Under the pieces are notes generated by a model, which was not told the DNA's origin, made no database searches, and saw only the letters and a list, made by a program, of their open reading frames with translations. From Rhodococcus pseudokoreensis (GTDB lineage Bacteria > Actinomycetota > Actinomycetes > Mycobacteriales > Mycobacteriaceae): DNA of 64,000 bases. The position numbers and the translations under genes were made by a program. The DNA is taken from NCBI RefSeq assembly GCF_017068395.1, contig NZ_CP070619.1, positions 620,001-684,000 on the forward strand, read 5' to 3'. This document shows, piece by piece, positions 56,740-64,000 of this stretch (position 1 is its first letter; each line of letters begins with the position of its first letter).

Positions 56740-57234
56740 TCAGCTGCTCTCGGCGGCGCGCTCGGCGATCCTGGTGAGAAGGCGGGCGTGCACCTTCTCG
56801 GGGAGCATGTCGGAGACGTCGCCACCGAAGGTGGCCACTTCCTTCACGAGCGAACTCGACAGGTAGCTGTAGGTGGGGTTGGTCGGGATGAAGAGGGTGT
56901 CGACGCCACTGAGCTTCTGGTTCATCTGCGCCATCTGCAGCTCGTAGTCGAAGTCGTTGGCGCCGCGCAGGCCCTTGACGATCGCCGTGATCCCTTGCTG
57001 CTTGGCGTAATCCACCAGAAGGCCGTGCCAGGAGGAGACCCGCACGTTGGGCAGATCGGCGGTCGAGTCTTCGAGCATCTCGATGCGTTCCTCGACGGTG
57101 AAGAGGCCACGCTTGTTCTTGTTGACCATGACGGTCACGATGACCTCGTCGAACTGCGCGGCAGCTCTGCCGATCACGTCAAGGTGGCCATTGGTCACGG
57201 GGTCGAAGGATCCGGGGCAGACAGCGCCAGTCAT
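56740..57234 (-). CDS. coaD: Phosphopantetheine adenylyltransferase
   Basis: 164 residues. It makes dephospho-CoA. The nucleotidyltransferase motif is '[18 protein letters not shown]' (T/H-x-G-H with His17), and '[20 protein letters not shown]' matches the second signature. ATG at 57234 overlaps rsmD by ATGA. Confidence 0.96.
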   Translation of the reverse strand: MTGAVCPGSFDPVTNGHLDVIGRAAAQFDEVIVTVMVNKNKRGLFTVEERIEMLEDSTADLPNVRVSSWHGLLVDYAKQQGITAIVKGLRGANDFDYELQMAQMNQKLSGVDTLFIPTNPTYSYLSSSLVKEVATFGGDVSDMLPEKVHARLLTRIAERAAESS

Positions 57235-57797
57235 GAGTCCAGACCGTAGCAGGTCGCCAATTCGATTCTCGCCTCGCCGTACTTCTTCGCCTTGACGGGC
57301 GCGAAGCCGTCGGGCCAGGCCGTCTCGGGTGACCTCGACGACCGCTCGAGCACCACGATCGAGCCGTCGCCGACCCAGCCGTTGACCCGCAGGTGCCCGA
57401 GGACCGTCTGCACCGCCGCATCGTCGACGGCGTACGGCGGATCCGCCATCACCAGGTCGTACGGCCGGTCGGCGGTGCCCGCGAGCACCGCGGCCACCGG
57501 AGCGCCGCGGACTTCCGCACCGGGCAGACCGACCGTCGTCACGTTGTGCTTGATGATGCCCGCCGCCTTCGAGTCGGACTCGACGAGGACGACGCGATCC
57601 GCACCCCGGGACAGCGCCTCGAGGCCGAGCGCCCCCGATCCCGCGTAGAGATCGAGGACGGACGCGCCCTCGAGGTCCATTCTGCTGTGCAGTGCGCTGA
57701 ACAATGCCTCGCGGACCCGGTCCGAGGTGGGCCGGGTCCCGCTCGGCGGGACCCGCAGGCGTCGACCGCCTGCGAGTCCCGCGATGATCCGAGTCAC
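57231..57797 (-). CDS. rsmD: 16S rRNA (guanine-966-N2)-methyltransferase
   Basis: 188 residues. '[20 protein letters not shown]', the SAM loop '[20 protein letters not shown]' and the NPPY-type motif '[12 protein letters not shown]' (DPPY) are diagnostic. GTG at 57797 overlaps the pyc stop (GTGA), and its own stop overlaps coaD. Confidence 0.94.
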   Translation of the reverse strand: MTRIIAGLAGGRRLRVPPSGTRPTSDRVREALFSALHSRMDLEGASVLDLYAGSGALGLEALSRGADRVVLVESDSKAAGIIKHNVTTVGLPGAEVRGAPVAAVLAGTADRPYDLVMADPPYAVDDAAVQTVLGHLRVNGWVGDGSIVVLERSSRSPETAWPDGFAPVKAKKYGEARIELATCYGLDS

Positions 57798-60700
57798 TCG
57801 CTCGCGGACTCCCCTGTCGCCACGACGGCGAGGAGGTCGCCGCCCTCCACCTGCTGGACCGATCCGATGGCCAGCCGGGAGACGGTGCCACCACGGGGTG
57901 CGGTGATGGCCGCTTCCATCTTCATGGCCTCGATGGTGGCGATCGTGTCGCCCGCGGCGACGTGCTGGCCCTCGGCGACGGCGAGGGTCACCACACCGGC
58001 GAACGGCGCAGGCACGTGGCCGGGGTTGTTCTTGTCGGCCTTCTCCGCGGCGGGGATCTCACTGGAGATCGACCGGTCACGCACCGACACCGGACGCAAC
58101 TGCCCGTTGAGGATGGCCATGACGGTGCGGTAGCCCCGCTCGTCGGGTTCGGAGATGGCCTCGAGCCCGATGAGCAGCTCGACACCCTGCGCGAGGCGGA
58201 CCCGGTGCTCGTCGCCGCGGCGCAGTCCGTAGAAGAACTGGTTCGCCGACAGTTGCGAGGTGTCGCCGTACTTGTCCCGGTGCTCGAGGAATTCCTTCGT
58301 CGGGCCGGGGAACAGCAGCCGGTTCAGCGTCGCGCGGCGTTCCTCGGACGTGCCGGCGAGGGCCTTCTCGTCCTCCGCGGACAGCGGGACCTCGGGCTTG
58401 GCGTCGCCGCGGCCTTCGAGTGCCCGGGTGCGGAACGGTTCCGGCCAGCCGCCGGGCGGGGTGCCCAGTTCGCCGCGCAGGAATCCGACGACCGAGTCGG
58501 GGAGGTCGAACTTCGCCGGGTTCTCCTTGAACTCCTCGGTGGAGGCACCGGAGCCGACGAGGTGCAGGGCGAGGTCGCCGACCACCTTCGACGACGGGGT
58601 GACCTTCACCAGGCGGCCGAGCATCCGGTCGGCGGCCGCGTACTTGGCCTCGACCTCCTCGAACTTGTCGCCGAGCCCGAGGGCCACGGCCTGCGTGCGC
58701 AGGTTCGACAGCTGACCGCCCGGGATCTCGTGCGTGTAGACCCGTCCGGTGGGGGCGGGCAGCCCGGACTCGAACGGGGCGTAGACCTTGCGCAGCGCCT
58801 CCCAGTACGGCTCGAGGTCGCACACCGCCTGCAAATCCAGGCCGGTGTCGTGCTCCGAGTGCGCCGCCGCGGCCACGATCGCCGACAACGCCGGCTGGCT
58901 GGTGGTGCCGGCAAGGGCGGCCGACGCGCCGTCGACGGCGTCCGCGCCCGCCTGCCACGCGGCCAGGTACGTCGCGAGCTGTCCGCCCGGAGTGTCGTGG
59001 GTGTGCACGTGCACGGGCAGGTCGAAGTTCTTGCGCAGCGCGGTCACCAGGGTGGTGGCGGCCGGGGCGCGGAGCAGTCCGGCCATGTCCTTGATCGCGA
59101 TGATGTGCGCACCAGCCTCGACGATCTCCTCCGCCAGGCGCAGGTAGTAGTCGAGGGTGTACAGCTTCTCGTTCGGGTTCGACAGGTCGCCGGTGTAGGA
59201 CAGGGCGACCTCGGCGACCGACGTGCCGGTCTCGCGGACCGCGTCGATGGCCGGCCGCATCTGGTCGACGTTGTTGAGGGCGTCGAAGATGCGGAAGATG
59301 TCGATGCCGCTGTTGGTGGCCTCCTCGACGAACGCCCGCGTCACCTTCTCCGGGTACGGGGTGTACCCGACGGTGTTCCGGCCGCGCAGCAGCATCTGCA
59401 GGCAGATGTTGGGCACGGCCTCACGCAGCGCCGACAGCCGGTACCAGGGGTCCTCGTGCAGGAACCGCAGCGCCACGTCGTAGGTGGCACCGCCCCACGC
59501 TTCGATCGAGAGCAGTTCCGGCGTCATCCGGGCAACGTGCCCGGCGACGTCGAGCAGACCGCTGGTGCGCACGCGGGTCGCGAGCAGCGACTGGTGGGCG
59601 TCGCGGAACGTGGTCTCGGTGACCGCGAGTGCCTTCTGCTCCCGCAGCGCCTTGGCGAATCCCTCCGGCCCGAGGGCGAGGAGCTTCTGGCGGCTGCCGT
59701 CCTGCGGCGGGGCGGACAGATCGATCTGGGGCAGCTTGTCGCGCGGGTACACCGCGGACGGGCGCTCGCCGTGCGGCTTGTTGACCGTCACGTCGGCGAG
59801 GTAGGACAGGATCTTGGTGCCGCGGTCGGCGGAGCTGCGCAGCGTGAGCAGCTCGGGACGCTCCTCGATGAACGAGGTGGTGACCCGTCCCGCCTTGAAG
59901 TCGGGGTCGTCGAGCACGGCCTGCAGGAACGGGATGTTCGTCGACACGCCGCGGATGCGGAACTCGGTGACCGCGCGGCGGGCGCGGGCGACGGCGGTTT
60001 CGAGGTCGCGGCCGCGGCAGGTGAGCTTGACGAGCATCGAGTCGAAGTACGCGCCCACCTCGGCGCCGAGGGTCGCACCGCCGTCGAGACGGATGCCCGC
60101 GCCACCCGGTGTGCGGTACGCGGTGATCCGGCCGGTGTCCGGACGGAACCCGTTGGCCGGGTCCTCGGTGGTGATGCGGCACTGCAACGCCGCACCGCGG
60201 AGCTTGACCTTGTCCTGGCTCAGGCCCAGATCGGCGAGGGTCTCCCCCGACGCGATCCGCAGCTGCGACTGCACGAGGTCGACGTCGGTGACCTCTTCGG
60301 TGACGGTGTGCTCGACCTGGATGCGCGGGTTCATCTCGATGAACACGTGGTTGCCGCGGGTGTCGAGGAGGAACTCGACGGTGCCCGCACAGGAGTAGTT
60401 GATCTCCTTCGCGAACGCGACGGCGTCCGCGCAGATCTTCGCCCGCAGCTCTTCCGGCAGGTTCGGGGCCGGTGCGAGTTCGATGACCTTCTGGTGGCGG
60501 CGCTGCAGCGAGCAGTCCCGCTCGAACAGGTGAATCACGTTGCCCTGACCGTCGGCCAGGATCTGGACCTCGATGTGCCGCGGGTCGACGACGGCCTGCT
60601 CGAGGAACACCGTCGGATCACCGAACGCCGACTCGGCCTCGCGGGCAGCGGCCTCGATGGACTCCTTGAGCTGCGCCCGCTCGGCGACCCGGCGCATGCC

Positions 60701-61198
60701 GCGGCCACCGCCGCCGGCGACGGCCTTGACGAACAGCGGGAACTGCATGGTCTCGGCCGCGGCCAGCAACTCGTCCACATCGGCGGACGGCTCCGACGAC
60801 GCCAGCACCGGCAGACCGGCCGCCTTCGCCGCGGCGATCGCGCGCGCCTTGTTGCCGGTGAGCTCGAGCACCTCGGAGGAGGGACCGACGAACGTGATGC
60901 CCGCCTCGGCGCACGCGGCGGCGAGATCCGGGTTCTCGGAAAGGAAGCCGTAGCCGGGGTAGATGGCGTCGGCGCCTGCCTGCTTGGCCGCGGAGACGAT
61001 CTCGTCGACGGAGAGGTACGCCCGAACCGGGTGTCCCTCCTCGCCGATCTGATAACTCTCGTCGGCCTTCAGACGGTGGATCGAGTTCCGATCCTCGTAC
61101 GGGAACACCGCAACCGTTCCAGCACCTAGTTCGTAGGCGGCACGGAAAGCGCGGATCGCAATTTCGCCACGGTTGGCGACCAGGACTTTGGAGAACAT
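57794..61198 (-). CDS. pyc: Pyruvate carboxylase
   Basis: 1134 residues, a single-chain biotin enzyme. The biotin carboxylase (1-450, '[20 protein letters not shown]' ATP loop), carboxyltransferase (about 530-800, '[20 protein letters not shown]') and BCCP (Lys1093 in '[11 protein letters not shown]') are in order. It converts pyruvate to oxaloacetate. ATG start at 61198. It leads the pyc-rsmD-coaD unit with 4-base overlaps. Confidence 0.97.
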   Translation of the reverse strand: MFSKVLVANRGEIAIRAFRAAYELGAGTVAVFPYEDRNSIHRLKADESYQIGEEGHPVRAYLSVDEIVSAAKQAGADAIYPGYGFLSENPDLAAACAEAGITFVGPSSEVLELTGNKARAIAAAKAAGLPVLASSEPSADVDELLAAAETMQFPLFVKAVAGGGGRGMRRVAERAQLKESIEAAAREAESAFGDPTVFLEQAVVDPRHIEVQILADGQGNVIHLFERDCSLQRRHQKVIELAPAPNLPEELRAKICADAVAFAKEINYSCAGTVEFLLDTRGNHVFIEMNPRIQVEHTVTEEVTDVDLVQSQLRIASGETLADLGLSQDKVKLRGAALQCRITTEDPANGFRPDTGRITAYRTPGGAGIRLDGGATLGAEVGAYFDSMLVKLTCRGRDLETAVARARRAVTEFRIRGVSTNIPFLQAVLDDPDFKAGRVTTSFIEERPELLTLRSSADRGTKILSYLADVTVNKPHGERPSAVYPRDKLPQIDLSAPPQDGSRQKLLALGPEGFAKALREQKALAVTETTFRDAHQSLLATRVRTSGLLDVAGHVARMTPELLSIEAWGGATYDVALRFLHEDPWYRLSALREAVPNICLQMLLRGRNTVGYTPYPEKVTRAFVEEATNSGIDIFRIFDALNNVDQMRPAIDAVRETGTSVAEVALSYTGDLSNPNEKLYTLDYYLRLAEEIVEAGAHIIAIKDMAGLLRAPAATTLVTALRKNFDLPVHVHTHDTPGGQLATYLAAWQAGADAVDGASAALAGTTSQPALSAIVAAAAHSEHDTGLDLQAVCDLEPYWEALRKVYAPFESGLPAPTGRVYTHEIPGGQLSNLRTQAVALGLGDKFEEVEAKYAAADRMLGRLVKVTPSSKVVGDLALHLVGSGASTEEFKENPAKFDLPDSVVGFLRGELGTPPGGWPEPFRTRALEGRGDAKPEVPLSAEDEKALAGTSEERRATLNRLLFPGPTKEFLEHRDKYGDTSQLSANQFFYGLRRGDEHRVRLAQGVELLIGLEAISEPDERGYRTVMAILNGQLRPVSVRDRSISSEIPAAEKADKNNPGHVPAPFAGVVTLAVAEGQHVAAGDTIATIEAMKMEAAITAPRGGTVSRLAIGSVQQVEGGDLLAVVATGESASE

Positions 61199-61332
61199 TG
61201 GAGCAAACTACCCCGTCGAAGACGGCCGTGGAGAACAGGCATCCCACATTGCAAGATTCTCCACAAACTTCACAAAGATGCCCCTGACGTGTGCGAATTC
61301 TGCAACAGACCCGAAACAGACGTGCGAAGTTC

Positions 61333-63591
61333 TCACGTTTTCTCCAAATATTCGATGCGGTCGGCGTCGAGCGCCGACGTCACCATCGCCGACAGCCCCG
61401 GGTGATTTTCGAGCCGCGGATCGACGGCGATCACCGACCGCGCGAACTCGGATGCCGCCGCGATGACGTCCTCGTGGCCGAGCAGCGACAACAGCCGCAG
61501 CGTGGATGTCGTGCCCGACTGCGCCGCACCGAGGATGTCGCCCTCGCGGCGGGTGGCGAGGTCGAGTTGCGCGAGTTCGAAGCCGTCGTTGGTCGACGCG
61601 ACGTTCGACAGTCGCTCGTAGGCGGGGCCGCCCGGGTTCATTTCCGTGACGAGAATGCACAGGCCCTGGTGTCTGCCCCGGCCGACGCGGCCGCGCAGCT
61701 GGTGCAGCTGACTGACACCGAACCGGTCCGCGTCGACGATCACCATGATCGTCGCGTTCGGGACGTCGACGCCGACCTCCACCACCGTGGTGCACACGAG
61801 GACGTCGATGTCGCCGGCCGTGAAGTCGCGCATCACGGCGTCCTTCTCGTCCGCGGGCAGCCTGCCGTGCAGCAGTCCCACCCGCAGGTCGGCCATGATG
61901 TCGCTGCTCAGTTCCTCGAACACGTCGACGGCGGACTTCGTCTCGGGCGCCTTCTCGTCGAACGTGTCCTCGCCGTCGCCCTTCTCGCCGTCGCCGATCC
62001 GTGAGCACACGACGTACGCCTGCCGCCCGTCGGCGACGTCCTCGCGGATCCGTTCCCACGCCCGCGCGACCCACTGCGGCTTCTGGGACGCCGGCACCAC
62101 ACTGCTCTTGATCGGGGAACGCCCCTTCGGCAGCTGGCGCAGCGTCGACACCTCCAGATCGCCGAGCACCGTCATCGCGATGGTGCGGGGAATCGGGGTC
62201 GCCGTCATCACCAGCAGGTGCGGGCTCAGCCCCTCCCGCGCCCTCGACCGCAGCCGGTCGCGCTGCTCGACACCGAACCGGTGCTGCTCGTCGACGACCA
62301 CCATCCCGAGGTTGAAGAACTCCACGTTGTCCTGGATGAGGGCGTGCGTGCCGATGACGATTCCGGCGTCGCCGGTGATCGCCTCGTTCATGGCCGTCCG
62401 CTTGGCGGCGACGCCCATCGACCCCGTCAGCAGCGCCACCCGGGTCGCCTTCTCGTGCGCCCCGAGTTCCCCGGCGGTCGCGAGGGATCCGAGCATCGCC
62501 CGCAGCGACCGCGCGTGCTGCGTGGCGAGTACCTCGGTGGGCGCGAGCAGCGCGCACTGGTAGCCGGCGTCGACCACCTGGAGCATGGCGCGCAACGCCA
62601 CGATCGTCTTGCCCGAACCGACCTCACCCTGCAACAGCCTGCTCATCGGGTGCGGTTGCGCCAGATCGGCGGAGATCTCGTCGGCGACCGAATGCTGACC
62701 GTCGGTGAGCTGGAACGGGAGCATGCTCTCGAACACGTCCGCGATCCCGCCGGGCACGGGCGGGCACGCCGGCGCGACCCGCTCGGCGTTGTCGTGGCGG
62801 CGACGGGCGAGCACCAGTTGCAGCGCGGTCGCCTCGTCGAACCGCAACCGGTCGTGGGCGTTCTCGACGTCCTCGCGGGTGTCGGGCAAATGGACCGACC
62901 GCAGAGCTTCGTCGAGTCCGATCAGGTCCCGTTCGGCCCGGATGTTCTCCGGCAGCGGGTCGTCGACGTGGTCGAGCTGGTCCAGGATCTGGCGGACGCA
63001 TTTCATGATCGTCCAGCTCTCCACGTCCCGGGTGGCGGGGTAGAGCGGGATCAACGCGCGGTCGAACACCGACATGTCGACCCCGGCTCCGGCTTCCTGC
63101 GACGCCCGGGCGATGCCCGCGAGGTCCCCGGCGCCGCGGATCCGGCCGACGTTCACGACGGGGTCCTCGCTACCCGCGCGCGGTTCGGGAAGGACGAGGT
63201 AGCTGGGGTGGGTGAGGCTCCATTTGCTGCGGAAGTACTTCACCGTTCCCGAGAACATCGCGCGCACGCCGGGCTTGATCACGTGCTTGACCTTCTGCGG
63301 ACTGAAGAAGGTGACGTCCACGTTCTGGGTGTCGGTCGACAGGACCACCTTGAGCATGCTGCCCGGCCGGTTCTTCATCTTCACGACGGCCGCGGACGTG
63401 ACCCGGGCGATGATCGTGATGTGCTCGCCCTCCGGCGGGTCCTTCTCGGCGAGTTCCCGGCCCTGGGATGCGTACCGGTGCGGGTAGTGCCGCAGCAGGT
63501 CCTCGACCGTGCGGATGGCGAACGCCTCCTCGAGCGCGTCGGCGGTCTTCTTCCCCAGCAGATGATCGAGCCGGTCGGACAGTGTGGCCAT
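61333..63591 (-). CDS. recG: ATP-dependent DNA helicase RecG
   Basis: 752 residues. The wedge (OB) domain, Walker A 'LLQGEVGSGKTIVALRAML', DEXH box 'VVVDEQHRFGVEQRDRLRSR' and the C-terminal helicase lobe with 'QLRGRVGRGRHQGLCIL' are complete. It rescues stalled forks and branch-migrates junctions. Start ATG 63591 gives 'ATLSDRLDHLLGKKTADALE'; the ATG at 63603 (overlapping the upstream stop by ATGA) is an alternative. Confidence 0.95.
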   Translation of the reverse strand: MATLSDRLDHLLGKKTADALEEAFAIRTVEDLLRHYPHRYASQGRELAEKDPPEGEHITIIARVTSAAVVKMKNRPGSMLKVVLSTDTQNVDVTFFSPQKVKHVIKPGVRAMFSGTVKYFRSKWSLTHPSYLVLPEPRAGSEDPVVNVGRIRGAGDLAGIARASQEAGAGVDMSVFDRALIPLYPATRDVESWTIMKCVRQILDQLDHVDDPLPENIRAERDLIGLDEALRSVHLPDTREDVENAHDRLRFDEATALQLVLARRRHDNAERVAPACPPVPGGIADVFESMLPFQLTDGQHSVADEISADLAQPHPMSRLLQGEVGSGKTIVALRAMLQVVDAGYQCALLAPTEVLATQHARSLRAMLGSLATAGELGAHEKATRVALLTGSMGVAAKRTAMNEAITGDAGIVIGTHALIQDNVEFFNLGMVVVDEQHRFGVEQRDRLRSRAREGLSPHLLVMTATPIPRTIAMTVLGDLEVSTLRQLPKGRSPIKSSVVPASQKPQWVARAWERIREDVADGRQAYVVCSRIGDGEKGDGEDTFDEKAPETKSAVDVFEELSSDIMADLRVGLLHGRLPADEKDAVMRDFTAGDIDVLVCTTVVEVGVDVPNATIMVIVDADRFGVSQLHQLRGRVGRGRHQGLCILVTEMNPGGPAYERLSNVASTNDGFELAQLDLATRREGDILGAAQSGTTSTLRLLSLLGHEDVIAAASEFARSVIAVDPRLENHPGLSAMVTSALDADRIEYLEKT

Positions 63592-63599
63592 CGAATTCC

Positions 63600-64000
63600 T
63601 CATTCCACCCCGAGTTGCAACAGATCTCCAGGTTGTCCTCCGTGGTAGATCATCACCTCGACGCCGGGGTGCCGCTGCGAGATGTGATCGGCCAGTTCGG
63701 TGTCGAGCCCCTCGGGCGCTTCCGAGCCCATCAGGAGTGTCACCAGTTCTCCACCCGCCCCGAGGACGAGGTCGACGAGCCGGCGGCCGGCGGCGACCGC
63801 GTCCGGTTCGATGACGATCACCTCGTGACCCATCAGTCCGATGCCGTCTCCGGGTTCGCACGTGCCCACGTAGGTGAGGGCACGTTCGCGGGCGATCCGC
63901 AGCGACCCCCAGCGGGTGGCGGCGGCGGCCTCGGACATCGCGAACGCGTCGTCCACCGCCTCGCGCTCGGGATCGTGCACCGCCAGGGACGCGAGTCCCT
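63600..64000 (-). CDS. DhaL/EDD-type protein, C-terminal part (Rv2974c-like; runs off the window)
   Basis: About 133 residues of the C-terminus are in the window; the 5' part is beyond 64000. The segment 'GLASLAVHDPEREAVDDAFA' with 'HEVIVIEPDAVAAGRRLVDL' and 'TLLMGSEAPEGLDTELADHI' matches the EDD/DegV-like half of the Dak2-EDD fusion family. These proteins resemble fatty-acid kinase components. Upstream of recG and co-directional, as in mycobacteria. Confidence 0.8.
   Translation of the reverse strand, partial: GLASLAVHDPEREAVDDAFAMSEAAAATRWGSLRIARERALTYVGTCEPGDGIGLMGHEVIVIEPDAVAAGRRLVDLVLGAGGELVTLLMGSEAPEGLDTELADHISQRHPGVEVMIYHGGQPGDLLQLGVE

Noticed and set aside
57962..61129. A 1055-codon open frame opposite pyc
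   Set aside because: Composition typical of antisense GC-rich frames; pyc on the other strand is complete.

Overview
The window is a high-GC actinobacterial chromosome segment packed with coding sequence, mostly on the minus strand, with frequent GTG and TTG starts and many genes joined by 4-base ATGA or GTGA overlaps. From roughly 4 kb to the right end, gene content and order follow the Mycobacterium tuberculosis Rv2864c-Rv2974c block (penicillin-binding lipoprotein, GNAT, ispG, rip1, dxr, rlmN, cdsA, frr, pyrH, tsf, rpsB, M23 peptidase, viuB, dprA, comM, yraN, rnhB, lepB, rplS, lppW, trmD, rimM, KH protein, rpsP, amidohydrolase, ffh, glnD, glnB, amt, ftsY, smc, acyP, osmC, mutM, rnc, rpmF, yceD, Wag31-like protein, coaD, rsmD, pyc, recG, DhaL/EDD protein). 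Mycobacterial PE/PPE genes, xerC, fdhD and the PDIM/PGL lipid locus are missing from their usual positions. This points to a mycolic-acid relative of Mycobacterium, most likely Rhodococcus (jostii/opacus type). The genus is an inference made without any database search.

Layout. 1-4.0 kb is accessory: a truncated acyl-CoA synthetase diverging from a GAF-LuxR regulator, an APC permease, and a tightly packed trio of two GyrI-like effector-binding proteins and a BRCT-like mini-protein. 4.2-10.6 kb carries a transpeptidase lipoprotein, an acetyltransferase and the dxr-rip1-ispG isoprenoid/site-2-protease operon. 10.7-18.7 kb holds rlmN, small membrane proteins, a CitE-like lyase, and the cdsA-frr-pyrH and rpsB-tsf translation and lipid units, with clear hairpin terminators. 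18.9-24.2 kb is a variable interval: M23 peptidase, orphan MinD-like ATPase, Bcr-type exporter, an IdeR-box siderophore reductase, a 24-residue micro-ORF, and an ArsR-SRPBCC pair. 24.2-36.4 kb: dprA-comM-yraN, an LLM oxidoreductase, a patatin, rnhB-lepB-rplS, a four-His membrane protein, Tex and an LppW-like lipoprotein. 36.4-50.9 kb: trmD-rimM-KH-rpsP, amidohydrolase-ffh, the amt-glnB-glnD nitrogen operon behind a well-phased GlnR box, then ftsY and smc. 50.9-64 kb: acyP, ScyD-like and OsmC genes, mutM-rnc-rpmF-yceD, coaD-rsmD-pyc, recG and the 3' part of a DhaL/EDD gene.

Most genes are conserved housekeeping functions: isoprenoid and phospholipid precursors, translation and ribosome maturation, SRP targeting with signal peptidase, chromosome organisation, DNA repair, nitrogen sensing and anaplerosis. 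I see no tRNA, rRNA, CRISPR array, insertion sequence or prophage. I did not find a convincing undescribed multi-gene system. The most unusual items are a terminator-like hairpin inside the 5' end of glnD, the micro-ORF next to the IdeR site, tandem repeats that duplicate the stop codons of neighbouring genes, and the effector-binding/BRCT-like trio.
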